Assembly: GCF_018139145.2 (NCBI RefSeq)
Contig: NC_059477.1
Location: 15,177,522-15,241,521, forward strand
DNA length: 64,000 nt
Direction: 5' to 3'
From: Gymnogyps californianus
Taxonomy: Eukaryota > Chordata > Aves > Accipitriformes > Cathartidae
This document shows positions 1 through 12,816 of this stretch, one piece after another. The stretch's first letter is position 1. Every line of letters begins with the position of its first letter. Made by a program: the position numbers and the translations under genes. The notes below the pieces were generated by a model, which worked only from the letters and a program-made list of their open reading frames with translations, made no database searches and was not told the DNA's origin.

Positions 1-2228
1 TGCTCAGCTCTTCTCTGGAGAGGCCGGCAGCTGCCCAGGCTTGTGTGCAGGATGAACCCAGCCAACTGCAGCCTTGGGAGGAGGAGGTGGAGGAGAAGAG
101 GACTTGTTGGTTGTCCCTCTGTGAGATCCCACAGAGACAGACAGAACTTGACACCGGTGGCTCGAGCCTGTGACCCTGCTGCAGCATACAAAGTTGGTCT
201 CCCCCTCACTCCCCCGGCCAGCTCCCAATAACTGAACTTAAAAGCATCGCACACAAATTCACAAGCTCTCCCTATCCACAGCGTGATGGTCACAGCCCTG
301 CGCACAGCGGGCACACAGGAGGTTCACAAACCACCGCGGAGTCTGCCACAGACCTCCTCTAGGACCACTGCAAGCCACTTCTCCTTCAGCCAGCACCCCT
401 GGGGGAAAGTCCTGTGCACAGGGACATGCAGGGACTAACGTGCCTGTTCTGCTAAAGCGTTCAGATACCATCTCCCAGATAAAACAAAGCTGAGGGCTTG
501 ACTATAGGGGATATGAAAGATGTCTTTCTCCTCAGAGCAGGGCTGTTTCCCAATCCCTTCGCGTTTGCTAATCAAATACCAATGTGACTGGGGTCACATT
601 ACATTATGGCTGTCAGCTCTAAGCGCATACTGTATTTTTCATGTCCTGTCCTGCTCTGCTGTGTTGCTCTGTTGCTGTTTCACCCCCAGGGGCAGCACTA
701 GAAGACTTTTCCTTATAGCTCGCCTTGTGGTTTTGCTTGGAAGCCCTGATCCAGGCTTGGACCTGGTGCTGCCACATCCCATGCAAAAGACTAGTGAAAA
801 GTTTACTAAGTGAAGAAGTTGGTTAAGCAGTTGCTCTGTGGCATTTAATTACACTAGTAAAGAGCTGAGGGACGGTAATGCGCAGTTCAGATGTGAGGTG
901 CTGTTTGCCCACGTTTCCTGCAGCAATTTTTCAAAATAAAGAACTAGGTTCAAACTGAGGACCTATTTCACTCTTTTCAAGAGGCAGACGGACATGAAAG
1001 TTTGGGATTCTTTTTTATAATATCTGAGCTGGCAGGGTTGCTGAGACAAATCTAAAAATCCGTTCTTGTTATTATATTACATGCCTGAATTCCCACTGCT
1101 GTATACCACATGAAGTCACTTACCCTCTGTGAGTGGCTACAAAATACTGCTTCTGGTGGAGAATTCATATCTAGGCATGTTTTATTTTGCTTTTTGCCCA
1201 AGGTAAATGAGAATGTGGGTGCAGGTTGGGGAGGGCATCTTCCTGTTTTTTTCATTAGCTTAAGCTGAACCTGTTCATTCTTTTGGTAACCGCCTCAGAG
1301 CCTGTAGTTATGGGAAGGTGACACAAACATCTCTTTTTGCTCTGTAAAATTTTCCCTGTTCCCTGAGCTCATGGTTTCACTCCTCTCCCCGCAGGTCTCC
1401 AGAGACCCCTGCTTCCCCAGGGATGTGCAGGTCACAGGGCACCAGCCATGTGAAATATTAGTGCTCCCTCTACACATACACCCTTGAATGTGTCATGATA
1501 TTTTGGGACAGAAATGTTATTTTTAGCATCCTTGTCCCTCTGCCACAGCCACTGGGAGGAAGAAGCTAAGGACCACTAACCGCTGTGCCATTAGACAGTT
1601 TCGACTGACTAGTCCCACTAAAATATGTGACTCCTCAAAGATGACGTTGGGAAGTAACACATTTTAACAGACGCTCGCCACCCCCTTCTTTTCTATAAAC
1701 AGAGACAACATCTCGAAGGGGCAGGCTGCAGATGGTATTGTTTGTCTCTCAGCGACATGCATATCCCAGGTTGAAGTTTCATGGGGAATTGTACCCAGGC
1801 CAGTGGTAAGTCAATATGTCTGAAGTATTGTCCATTTAAAGGGCTGCTTTCTAGCTGCGCTCTTAGGCAGAGACGTAAGGTCTCGAGGCAGATCAGGGAA
1901 GAGTCATATCTTATGGTCTCATGTTCCCCAAAACTCTTCCGCTGGATTTCCCAGTCCATTACCCACACTTTCTGTCAAGGTTGTCCAGATTCCTAGGAGC
2001 TCTGAGCCAGATGATATTGGGATGATTTACTGAGGGTGTGAGATGACAAACAGACTGTGGCAAACCTTTCCTTGTGGCCTTAGCCACTCAGACAGCTTGG
2101 AAAGAGCTTGGGGAGTGAGACAGGCTACGAAGCATGCACAGCACAAACTTCCACTGCCCCAGCCTATTCCACTCTGCATCCACACGGAAATCCTCACAGA
2201 GCACACATGCATCGAAGGGAGAAGCAGA

Positions 2229-2243
2229 TTTTTTTTTTTTTTT
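2229..2243. repeat. T homopolymer (15)
   Basis: Uninterrupted run of 15 T. A second T-rich run with one C follows at 2370-2390. No source element is recognisable beside them. Confidence 0.95.
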
Positions 2244-2369
2244 GGTATTAGATAAACTCTTAGATGTAACCTGGAATCAAAATCTCAGGGCTTGCCCACA
2301 CATTGATCTGTATACTGCACCTATGCAATACAACTCTGCATAGAGACCTGTATTTGAAATAACAGCTGC

Positions 2370-2390
2370 TTTTTTTTTTTTCTTTTTTTT
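2370..2390. repeat. T-rich run
   Basis: Twenty T with a single C at 2382. Confidence 0.95.
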
Positions 2391-3748
2391 GCTTACCCTG
2401 CTTTTCGGAGTGCCAGTGATTTATGTGTGCAGCCAGTGCTCCCCTCCATGCAGGAGACAAGAAGGGTTTCTCTCTCTTGAAAGGGTTAATTGTGTGGTGT
2501 TTGTAAAGATCTTGGAGAGCTCCGATCTTCGAGTGCCAAGTTGTCTCTTTCTTGCTCTTGCTTCCAAGTACTACGATTCTGTGGGCCAAATATAAGTTAC
2601 TTTTACACGTACTGTAGATTAGTCCAAGGGAGAGTAAAGGTGCCGCTCAGATCTCCAAGCCCTTTCTATACACACATGGTGCCTTGGTGCCCTGGGGCTC
2701 TTCCGCAGGAGGGACTCACATGGGTCAAGCTATTGGGGTGTCAAGGCTTTGGGGCCGCCTGTCTTAGGAAGGCACAGAACAGCTGTAAAACAGTTACAGG
2801 AAACACTTTATCCAGCCTCCATCCAGGACCATCAGTTAATCACAGGACCACCAGTTGCTGACACCACTGAGAAGAACCATCCCTTGAAATGCAGCCAAGT
2901 CCCCAGGGCCTCTCATTGCAGAGGGGAAGGGGGACAGCTCAGCCCTCCAGGGGACGAGAAAACTCCCAAGTGCCCGTGACTATGACCAGATTATGCAAGT
3001 GCCCAGGAAAGGTAGAATTGGAAAATGATCCTCTCTGCCCTGCTATCGCTCCTCTGCCTCCCCACTGCTGCCAGCACTTCAGCATCTCTCCACTTGCGCC
3101 ATGGCAAGAGGGGTGACAAGGGGACACAAGGAGCCTCTTTCCCTGGCTTGTCACAGGAGATGCAGATCAATAAGTGGCAGGAGTAGAGGGATGTGCTGTG
3201 ATGCCCGGCACTGTGGGTCTCAGAGCAGATGTGGCCCTGCTGGAGCCAGGAGAGGCCGGGAGGCAGGACCTGCCCGGGGAGGCTCCCATATTGCTCCCTA
3301 GACAGGGGGTGAAGGGCTGCAGAAGAGAGGAGTGGAGGGCTGGGAGGGGGCCAGGCACAACGCTGCGGCGGGAACCTCCTTATCCTAGTTGGTTTTCAGC
3401 CATGTTAGCAGCCTGCGTGCTTGACCCCGGCTGATCAAAGCCTCAATAGGACATTGCCCTCATCTTCCTGCCCTGTCACTGCCAGCGGGGGCATGAGTTA
3501 TTCCTCTTTTGTGTGTGAGGCCCTCCTCCTGGGGACCTCATCTTCCCTCTAATCAGATAATCAGATGCATTTATTGTTGTGGAAATCATGCCCTCCCCTG
3601 AAATGCCTGACCAGCAACAGCTTCCTGGCTTTGTCTGCAGCCCTGCGGCCTGGATCCCACCTCTCCTCTGGTGTGGCCTGGGGGGGCTGTGCGGGGGCAG
3701 CTAGCCACTCGCTCAGGGGGCCGGTCCTGTGTGTGTTGTGCCTGCACA

Positions 3749-3781
3749 GAGGGGACCTCTGAGGGGACCTCTGAGGGGACC
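3749..3781. repeat. 12-bp minisatellite, about 2.75 copies
   Basis: Unit GAGGGGACCTCT repeated in tandem at 3749, 3761 and (partial) 3773. It contains the palindrome-like AGGGGACCTCT. It encodes the repeated SEVP words of the chance minus-strand frame here. Confidence 0.85.
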
Positions 3782-4492
3782 CCAGCAGACAGGAGTGAAA
3801 ATGCATCCAACACCAGGGTTTCTCTCTCCACGACCAACCTTTTCCAGGGGAGGTCTGCATTTGGAGAAGATACTGTGTCACTGGGACACATGAGTGAGGG
3901 AGAGGATGGCCACAACCATGATGATTCCCCTGCCTCCTCAGAAGCTGGCTGAGGAGCCTGGAAGCTCTCCTTGTCCAGCCATGGTGGCCGTGGCGCATGA
4001 CATATGTGCTCGTCCCACCCAGGTTTCCCCCTGAGGCTGAGGGAAGCCGGCCAGGAGCTCTGCTTGCTCATAGCCATCTCACCCGCTGCGGTGGAGCTGC
4101 CAGCGAGGCAGGCTGGCCCCGTGCCCGTGGGGTAGCAGCTCTGCCCGGGACCCTCACCCAACCAGCCGCCTCTGCTGCTGCTCGCCCCTTCGCTGCTGGT
4201 GAGCCCCGTGGGTGCTGAACCAAGACCAGCTGTGCACTACAGCCGGGCCCTGCGGTGCCTCCTCACCCGCCTGCAGCCCTGGCTCGGGGGACACACCACT
4301 GCAGGGACCTCCTGCTAAACTGTCTCATTTCATGGGCTCTCCAGCTCAGCCAACAACGCGCTTAATTTGTCTACTGACCCCCCTGCCCCCTGACACGTGT
4401 TATATAATGCATATTTTTTTCCTCTGATCCCATATCCTGTTAGGAAAAGAAATGTTCTGACTGCACAGCACCAGCCTGAATTTTTTGGGTGG

Positions 4493-4506
4493 TTTTTTTT
4501 TTTTTT
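4493..4506. repeat. T homopolymer (14)
   Basis: Uninterrupted run of T about 150 bp from the CpG-dense block. Confidence 0.95.
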
Positions 4507-4649
4507 GTCCGGTTCTTTTCCTGTGTTTACACTCACACAGCGCAGCATTTATTAATCTGAGGATAAGGACAATTTAAAACATCTTAGCTTGAGAAGGCTC
4601 GCAGCAGGGGAAAAAGTAAACTGAGCCCACACCCTGCTTAATCATCAGT

Positions 4650-4876
4650 CCGTGTTGGCCCGAAGCACCAGGGCAGCCCCGCGGGGCCCGGGACCGCCGC
4701 GCACAGGCTGCGACACGCTGCGCAGCCCCCGGCAGGCCCGCCACCCTCCCCTCCACACAGACCGTCTCGGATGCAGCAAGGGACTGCACGTTTGGTCGCC
4801 TGCAGCTGAATCACCGTATCTGGAGCCTGCCTGCCTTGCACGGGGACCCACGCAACGCGCCTGTCAGTGCTCGGCG
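4650..4876. promoter_or_regulatory. Short CpG-dense block (small CpG-island-like)
   Basis: I count 24 CpG dinucleotides in 227 bp, in GC-rich sequence flanked by AT-rich, CpG-poor DNA. Two inverted CCAAT boxes (ATTGG at 4908-4912 and 4997-5001) lie just to the high-coordinate side, where they would sit upstream of a minus-strand transcript. This could be a promoter of an unannotated transcript or a distal element of the next gene. No exon is recognised next to it. Confidence 0.35.
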
Positions 4877-5351
4877 TTTGTTGATCCCATTTTATGTTTT
4901 CACACCGATTGGTGTTCTGGCTTGTCAGCCAAGGCTCCAGCTACAGGAGGTGCGGGGAGAAGGGCAAGAGAGAGGTGAAAGGAGCAGAGCGAACTGATTG
5001 GAAGAGGGTTTTTTAAAATAAATAAAGGATTTCTTAAAAATAAAAAGGCTTAGCAAATTAAAGCAGACAAGCAGGTTACTTGGCAGCTAGAGGATAAACC
5101 TGAACATCCTGGGTACATAAAGCATCAGAGCATTCCCCGAAGCAGAGGGCCCTGAGAGCTGCCCTGTGGGCTCAGTACCCAGATCCTGCTCCAGCAAGGC
5201 TGCAAAGCATGTTTTCTTTCCTGCCCCTGGGAGCACGGGGACAAGCACGCGTGCTCAGGGCAGTGCTGCGCCCAGGCTCTCCTGGGATGGGGCAGCTGAT
5301 GGGTGTACTGTTGGCTCTCTACACCTAAAGCACAAATCCAGCTGGACTTAA

Positions 5352-5375
5352 CCTCATTGAAGTCGGTGAGAGAAC
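5352..5375 (+). mobile_element. Short CR1/L3-like relic
   Basis: CCTCATTGAAGTCGGTGAG resembles the frequent ccattgaagtcaatgggag word of sauropsid repeats. Too short for certainty. Confidence 0.2.
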
Positions 5376-6535
5376 AAGTGCCTCTTGTTTAGCATAAACA
5401 TCCAAGAGGAGACATGTAACCAAACAGCCAAAACAAAAGCCGCACTCCTTGAAACACTGCCCCAAACACTGCCCATGCCGGCCAAGGGCTCCCATTGTTC
5501 TCCCAGAGTCTGCAGGGCCAGGGAGGACCCAAAGCTCAGCTGGCAGACAGGCTCCTCTCTCGCCTCTGGGGCCCAGGGAGCACTGGCCAAATGTCACTGC
5601 TGCTGGCCAAACCTGTGTCTGATACAAACCACGTTGCAGGGTGACTTGAATCATTTGCTGGCATCCCTGAGCCAGCCCCTGCCAGGGGAACAACAAAGTC
5701 CTACAGAAAAAACACCACGATAGAGCCCCTGCTGATACAGTGACCACCCTTGCCGTGCTTTGGGACCTGCTGCTCTGATCACCACCTCGCTGTCCCCTGT
5801 ACCACTCATGCAGGAATCTCTGGGCAGCAGCCATCCTGAGCTGAGGAAGCCCAAGTAGGTGGGAACTTCAGCGTGCCCTGCACAGCTGGGCCCATGACTA
5901 CACTGTCTCCCCCGGCGCCCTGTGTCCCCAGGCCATCGAGGTGACATGTGTGTTACCCCCGGTCTGCAAGGGGGAGAGGGGTCCCAGGGCTCCCTGGTGC
6001 CTCCACGCTTAAGTCATCCCAGGAAGGGGAAAAGCCACAACCTAAGTGAAGCCTCACGATTTCCCCTCTTTTCCTAATGCTAAACACAGGAGAAAATCCA
6101 CAGGCAAGAGCCTCAGGAGTTCAGACTTGGTGAATGCTGCCTCTGCTCTCAGGAAACTTGGCCAGAAGTAAACGTGCAGAGGAATGTAACCGTTGCAGAA
6201 GATGGTGCTTGGCTTTTCAAATCCAAGCCCCTAAATACATTGCGCTTTGGCTGTGATTTAGCGTTCTTGCTTTTCTTTTCCTTTTCTGTTTTGTAGCAAC
6301 GGCAGTCTAACCATTCTCTAACCCATCCTCACCCCCCAGCCTTGTTCCCATCACTGCTGTATCCACTCTGTTGTGCCATCAAAGCAATTTGGGGGACTGA
6401 GTTGGGAAATGATCCATGTCAAAAACAGCCCAGCGAAGAAAAAACAAGTCAGTCTTTTTTTTCAATAGCAGCTTAGTTACCTTTGTCCTCTCACAGCAAT
6501 GAAAATCCCTACAACTGGGGAAGGAGAAAGGACAT

Positions 6536-6587
6536 GGGGGATGGGGTAGGACCAAGTGCTAGGAGGGAGGGATGGGGCAGGTGGGGG
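6536..6587 (+). other. G-quadruplex-prone G-rich block
   Basis: Contains GGG-A-GGG-AT-GGGG-CAGGT-GGGGG (6565-6587), which meets the standard four-tract, short-loop G-quadruplex rule. GGGGG-AT-GGGG lies just upstream (6536-6546). Intergenic, with no gene or promoter recognised beside it. Confidence 0.6.
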
Positions 6588-7467
6588 AGACTGGCAGCAC
6601 AACTACATTAAATGCACATTGGACTGAGGCCTCACTGTCCTCTTGTTGTATATAAAGAAAAATTACTGGCCTGGAGGGCTTACTCCCAACGGAGGGTAGA
6701 GCGGAACAAGAAAGGAGGGAAGCAAGGAAAGACATTCTCCGTGGTAAAGACAATGTGTGCATGTGCCTCTGTGAACAGACCCAGAAACACCCTTCCTGTA
6801 CCTAACGCTCCCGTAACTGAATTAGTTGTGATTGATTTGGCCAAATCTGAATGCAGAGCTGGCAACTGGACATACTAAGAGTGCCTTTGATTTCCTCTGC
6901 TTGCTGAAATAACCAGCAGGCTGTCAGGCTGCTTAACATAATCTTAGAGCAGCCTCACAACTCTCTAACTTATGCTCTGGTTTCAATCTCCCTAGACGTG
7001 CCACCTGCCGCTCCCATCCTGGCCAGGCCAGTGAGCGCACTGCCGCTGTGCCACGGCCCCGGTGCCTATCCGAGAGCGCTCATCCACTGCAGCAACCCTG
7101 GCAAATCCTTTCCACAGCCAGGACAGGGACCTCCCTGCAAACTCAGCCCACCTCTGCAAATTGTCACTTACAGAGATGCAGGCGTTGGAGCAACACATAG
7201 CATGTGGAAATGCTGCTCTGTCTCAAAACTTCCTCCTCGCTTTGCTGTGCGTGGGTCAGTCCCAGTTGTTCTGTACATCCATCCGCTCACGAACGAGGAG
7301 GTCACCGTTTTTACCACTTTTCTCACGTGCATACATTGCTGTAACTACCAATACTCCTTCAGAGAGAAGGAATGACTAGAATTAAGTTGGAAAAGTAAGC
7401 TGGCTTTTAGATCAAAAGCAGCAATACCTAACTATATATGCCTGTATGTATGTGCATATATATACCT

Positions 7468-7505
7468 AGGAGGAAGGGAAAAGGGAAAGAAGGAGGAAGG
7501 GAGGG
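7468..7505 (+). repeat. 38-bp pure purine tract
   Basis: Uninterrupted A/G stretch of AGGA and GGGAAA words, followed by a twice-repeated TTTATTTACT (about 7510-7530). Such tracts can form triplex DNA. Confidence 0.85.
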
Positions 7506-8834
7506 CTGGTTTATTTACTTTTATTTACTTATAAACTGGTTCTTCATATTTGCTCTATTTTTTGTTCTCTTTTCATTCCTAGAAAAATTATGGCAGAAGA
7601 AGCCTCTTAAAATCATAGCTTGCTGGTTTGAAAATCGAGGCTGCAATTCTTAAAATTTTTTTTTGTACTCTAGATTGAAGGATGATGTATGAAAACTCCA
7701 ATTTAACAGAGCCTAGAGATTAAATCATGTTGCATAGGTAAGGTTTTGTCAGAGAAGCAGACACTGCTTCCTAACCACTACCAAGAATTCGGAGAAGAAT
7801 GGGGTAGGTTTTAATGTAAGTTTACTTTTCTTGTAATGAATTTTAATGACAGCTTTCACGACTGCTTCTGTGATTCATAAGAGAAAATTAAAAACCTACA
7901 CCTTGAAACTTATACGACAATGCCGCTAACATCTTGCAGCTTCTGGCATTATCTTGGACAACCTTTCAGTCCTGTTTCTATGCCACATTGTTTTCCTCAC
8001 AAAATGTATTTTAAATATAAAACATTGACAGTTCATTGCTTCTTTATATCATTTTTATTCATTACCTGCTGGAGGCAAAGGGCATGGTTTTATATAGAAT
8101 CCTCATTGAATGTCTTATTTTGCAATTTTACTCTGCTGTACATATTTCCCAATAAATTATTTTCTTTCAGATGCAGATATTCTTCTGGAAAAGCGAAGCA
8201 GGGCTGTTTCCTCTGCACTGAGTTTTTTTTGCCGTGAGCACAGCCAACTCGTCTGGCTTGGGTTAGTTTGTCAGGCATATTTTGGGAACGGTTTGAGAAT
8301 TAATTCTGTTTTAAAGACTATAATCACCTTTTTGGCCCCTGAAACTAGTTCAGGATTTTTGTGCCAGGCCAGCAATAAAACAGCTTTTGCGCACGTCAAA
8401 GGCTTGTTCTAGACAAGCAAAAAGACGGCAGAGATAAAATCTGTGTCTTTCTTGCAGTCTATATCCACAAAGCAACAGATTCAAACGGGACTGCAACTTG
8501 TCCCTGTCTGTAACAACGGCCCAGCCCCAGCCCGCACCGCACGGGAATGCTGGCCCTGGGGGCCACATGCTTTGACGCCGTATCGCTTTCAGGTGCCAGT
8601 AAAACTCTTGGTGTTGGTTACCTATGCTCACAGATGGCTCAAGACTTCTCAGCAGTGAAGGCAAAAGTTGTGCTTGAAGGTCAATGTGGCTTTGGGGACG
8701 TCAGAGATCAGGGGGAACCAGGGATGAAAGAGGCAGTTAGGGAAGGGGACTTTGTGGTGTCAGTGGTAGCCAGGGAGGTGAATGGAGGTGTGTGGGGAGC
8801 AGGCCGTGAGATTTGGGTGGCAAGATGTGATCTA

Positions 8835-8861
8835 GGGGAGGGGATGGTGATGGGTGAGGGG
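8835..8861 (+). other. G-rich run
   Basis: GGGG-A-GGGG-ATGGTGAT-GGG-TGA-GGGG: four G tracts with one loop of eight bases, just outside the strict G-quadruplex rule. Confidence 0.5.
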
Positions 8862-10968
8862 TGTCTCTCTCTCCCCATGCTGGTTGATGGGTTTCCTCAC
8901 AATTCCTACTTGCCCTTCTGCTTCCTCCCTCAGGCCTGGGTAGCTTTATGCTGCAAACAGGTCCTGACTCTGGGCTCAGTGGAGGGGTGTCACAAGCCTG
9001 GGATGCAAAATGGAAATTGGGGAGCAGCGGTCAGCGTGTCAGAAAGTGCCACCTTCATTGTTGGTATGTGAACTTCACACATCAGGGACAATCCCCTCTT
9101 CTCTCTACCACATATTTCCTGCTCAGGTCTGACATGCCCCCCGACCTTCTCCTTCCCAACCTATTTTCATTTCTCATCCCTTTTCCTTTGCTCCAGTTGC
9201 CTCTCTCTGTCATTCCCACTCTCCCCCCCTCACCTCTCCTTCCCGATTCCCAAAGCAATCCTGTCTCTCCGGTTGCCTGTATCAGGCACTCCCTTCCAGC
9301 CCATGAGGAAAAGCAGCAGGAGAGCTGCCCTACCCGGAGCAGATCCCATGCTTAGGAAGGAGGATCCCTTCTCAGTCTCATTTGTTTCCACACTTTCCCA
9401 AGCCACACCTCAGCGCCTCCGCACCTTCTCTGCAGCGACAAGCGTACCAAACGCAGGGAGCCTGAGCCACCTCCTCAGGAGGCCTCCAGAGCCTTTGAGC
9501 CAGAGGCCTCTGGGGCTTATTAAAAGCCCCGAATGCCTTCTGGGAGGCTCCAGGAGCAGCCCAGCTCCACTCCAATCTTGATAATGGCATTTTGCTTCCC
9601 AAAAGCCTCCCAAGGAGGCTGCCACGGTCCTCACCCCTTAGAGGCTGCTATGCTCTACCCCGGCGTAGTGCTCAGCTGCTGCCACACTGCAGCAGGTCAC
9701 TGCATTTCTGCTGGGGTGAGTAACCCAGCTCTGAGACCCTCTGTGGGGAAAGGCACTACATCCCACGTTGCTTACAGCAGAATACAGGTCTCATGAGGGT
9801 GTAGTCTCGTTCATTAAAATTAATTAACAGCCAAATGGCTCCACATACTTCTTTATGCAGACACAGCAGTGACTACAAAACAGATCTTAACTTGAGCCCA
9901 GGTCCCAGGGAAGTGAGTGCTGCCGTGGGGAAACCACAGGAGGCCACCGCCAAGGCAGAAGGAGCACCTTCTGAAACTGTGGTCACTGAGTTTCCAGCTT
10001 TTACTACACTCGTAGTTTGTCTTTTCCCACTCTTTGTACAACTTCAGCAGAGGGAGAAACTGAGGTATCAGTGTTTTATTTGTCCAGTTTTTAGCTAGGA
10101 GTGCAAGTTATGACCCGGTAACTTTTAAAATTGGCATCTATGTGAATTATAATTTAATACATGCTAAAATTGACTCAGTTGCCCACGAACTGTCTTGGCC
10201 ATAAATACCAAGATCTGCATTCAAAATGTTTTGGAGTGCAGTACACATTTATTTTTACTGAACCATTACTGCAATTTCTGCTGTATCTTGTGTTGTAAAC
10301 CTTCTTCACTTTTCTGTCCTTCTGTTTTATTCTTTTACTCTTTCCTTTTTCTTTGTAGTAAAACAAAATTTTAATCTCAGAAGGGCTGCATTCTTCCTTC
10401 TCCCCGTTCTAGTGACTTTTCACTTAAATATCTGCTCTTTTGAAAATTACTTCATCTAACATAACACTCTTGCCTGAATCTCAGTGTGCTCTGCAACCCA
10501 TAGCTCTGATCCTAAAAAGATTTATGCTTGTGCGTAATCTGGAGTATGAAAAGTAGTGTCATCAGCTTCAGTGAAATGACCCATGTACCTCAAGTACCCG
10601 TGTAAAACTTTCAAGGAGTCCTAAATCTCTGGCAAGATAGTGCTGCAGCCATCTCGCTGAAATACAGCCTCAGCTGGTTGGACCTGGTACCTGCTACACG
10701 GCCGCAGAACACCGCAGTTGTTACTGACAGCAAGAGAAGAGCTCGATGTTGAAATCAAACTGTCTGGGGAACTTTAACAACGAACATGCAGTTGCCTAAG
10801 CTGAAATTTGCCGAGATGGCAAGGGACTTCTCTCTCACTTCTCCTTTCAATCAGGGCTATGAAATCAGGACTCCGGCTCTGCAACTGAAAAGAATGCAGA
10901 TCTGAGAGGGAATCAAGTTAAGCCCTGTGATGTTTTTTTCCTACAAGGCAGCACATGGCTGTTGTGTT

Positions 10969-10991
10969 GTTTGTTTGTTTGTTTTTTTTTT
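10969..10991. repeat. (GTTT)n and T-run
   Basis: Three GTTT-type units followed by a T run. It lies just beyond the inferred PARD3B 3' end. Confidence 0.85.
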
Positions 10992-11137
10992 AAAAGTCAC
11001 CTTACCAATTCTGATCTGGTCTGATCACGCACGATCTTCTAATATCAAATCACATCCAGAGGTGAGGATGACTTTGTAGATACAAAGAAGAGAAAGACTC
11101 TACATACAAATACATAATCATATATAGTCTTAAAGCC

Positions 11138-11143
11138 TTTATT
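11138..11143 (-). terminator. Candidate distal polyadenylation signal (AATAAA)
   Basis: On the minus strand the text reads ATTAAAATAAAGG, two overlapping hexamers. About 20-40 nt downstream is a GU-rich stretch (GATTATGTATTTGTATG). This combination is the best match to a mammal/bird cleavage site between the stop codon and the intergenic region. Confidence 0.35.
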
Positions 11144-12576
11144 TTAATGCAAAATAAAACAGGTAAAATTTATATAGCCATATATAACAAAAGATCAAAA
11201 TCTTTGATGTGGTACTAGAAAAAACCTCTCAAATTGTGTGTTGAATTTCTCCCCCAAAACAATCATGCATGATTTTTAAATCAGCTTCACTTAAACACAC
11301 AAGTATTGTCGGGATCACAAACACCTCTCTCTCCCCCATAGTAACAGAATAGTGTCTTATAAAGCCTTTTCTTCTATGCAGATAGTGAATAGCGCTTCCG
11401 ATTTTGCCCGTAAGGCTTAGAGACTCTGCAGAACAACTGTGACGGAGAGCACAGGTGTAGGGCCTTTTGGAAGCGCAAAGCAGCCCCTGCTCAGAGCAGA
11501 GTGTCAGGATGTGGCCCTGGCAGAGCCGTCGGTAGGATTCACTCACACCACTAACTCTCTGATAAACAAATCTGTGATGGCTGGGAGGAGGAGGTAGCAC
11601 AATTCATCTGTAAAAAAATTAGGCAGCATGTGAAGCTATTTCTAGATCAGGAAAGCTGGAGTGAATTGGAATTCAGGGCTGCACGCACTTTTTCAAGGCA
11701 GGAGTCTTTTTTTTTTAATGCTTAGTTCCCCCTTTTTTTCCCCACAAAGGGCAATTGATATTTCTTTATGCATTCGAGGGGTGCCTAGAGACTTCTGCGT
11801 CATAATATATCACAGTGGTAATGTCTGCTCGCAGGCCAAGATCATGGCTCACTAGTGGGTGGTCACTCAGAAAATCCATGGGCTCTTTTTCTATCTCTTA
11901 ATCTTTCAACTGCTGGGCCCAGCTGGCCCCGTGCCAGAGCCAGAAACGCAGGCTGCATGCCACCAGCTCAGGAAATCAAAGCTTCCAGCTTCACGTGAGA
12001 GCGGGCCTCTCTCCCCCTTGTCTTGACTCCTGTTCACACGCACACTTATGGCACGCTGCTCCTGTGGCAAACCCAAACTCTCCCTTCACACCCGCTACGT
12101 CAGTAACTTTACTGCTGGACTGGCACATTTTCGATAAGGGAGTGCGAGGCAATTACGTGTCAAGAGCATTTCAGACTCATAATTTTCCCAAACATATGGA
12201 CATATGGGGAAAAGAACAACTTGTTACTTAACGGCTCTTTTGGATTTTGCAAGTGTGTATTTTCAACCGTCAGTTGTAGCACCTCGTGAATTCTGCACGG
12301 TACATATTTTTCCACAATATGGTGCTAAAATCATACATTTTACACTGCAGAGAAGCTGACTATATATACTGTAGTTACACGTTATACTTTTGAAAATACC
12401 GTACCTCTACCAGATATTAAACCATCAAGTGGCAATTTTCTCCCAGAACAATGGCACCAGAGATTGATGAGATGCTCTATAATACTTTTTGGTTTTGTTC
12501 CCCCAGCTAGGTCAGACTGTTCTTCCTCCTTAGCTCCTCACCTGTAGGATGCATTCATATATTATACTTGTAGCAA

Positions 12577-12592
12577 TTTTTTTTTTTTTTTT
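12577..12592. repeat. T homopolymer (16)
   Basis: Uninterrupted T run on the plus strand, an A run in the PARD3B 3' UTR sense. It could cause internal oligo-dT priming in cDNA data. Confidence 0.95.
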
Positions 12593-12810
12593 GGAAGAAG
12601 CCCTGTACTGATCTAACAGCAGAAGCATCATTTAATAACCTGTTGGGTAAGATTAACAGCTCAGAAGGTGTTCGTTTGATCTGTCCGCCTCAACCAAGTG
12701 GAGCCGATGCAGTCAAGGGGAGCTCTTAAGGAGAGATTCAGGTTACAGGGAGACAATTGCACAGGTCCTTCAAAGGCTATAAATAACCCAGGAGCTGTTT
12801 CCATCCAGAT

Positions 12811-12816
12811 TTTATT
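12811..12816 (-). terminator. Candidate proximal polyadenylation signal (AATAAA)
   Basis: Minus-strand CCAAATAAAATC, about 2.8 kb after the PARD3B stop. The downstream GU element is weaker than at 11138, so this is at best an alternative site. Confidence 0.2.

Larger units (their letters stand above)
1..11114. other. Intergenic region beyond the PARD3B 3' end
   Basis: No convincing coding exon on either strand. The open frames here (up to 191 codons) are in GC-rich DNA, have no recognisable domain, and several are Pro/Ser/Gly/Arg-rich as expected by chance. Contents I can name are T-runs, a 12-bp minisatellite (3749-3781), a CpG-dense block (4650-4876), a G-quadruplex-prone block (6536-6587), a pure purine tract (7468-7505) and a second G-rich run (8835-8861). 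In other vertebrates NRP2 follows PARD3B on the same strand. If that order holds here, NRP2 would begin at or beyond the low-coordinate edge. Confidence 0.6.

Noticed and set aside
1095..1135. AAGTCACTTACCCTCTGTGAG resembling the MIR core
   Set aside because: Only about 20 bp match and no flanking MIR words are found.
3586..4161. 191-codon minus-strand open frame
   Set aside because: GC-rich DNA with few stops; Pro/Ser/Gly-rich, includes the 12-bp minisatellite, and has no domain or splice context.
5325..5834. 169-codon minus-strand open frame
   Set aside because: No recognised domain. Overlapping plus-strand frames are equally open, which is typical of GC-rich chance frames.
8547..9071. 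174-codon plus-strand open frame
   Set aside because: No family match; composition follows the local G-rich DNA, and no promoter or splice signals fit.
1..11000. First exon of NRP2, expected by synteny
   Set aside because: No signal-peptide exon with a donor site or CUB-domain sequence is recognisable on the minus strand.
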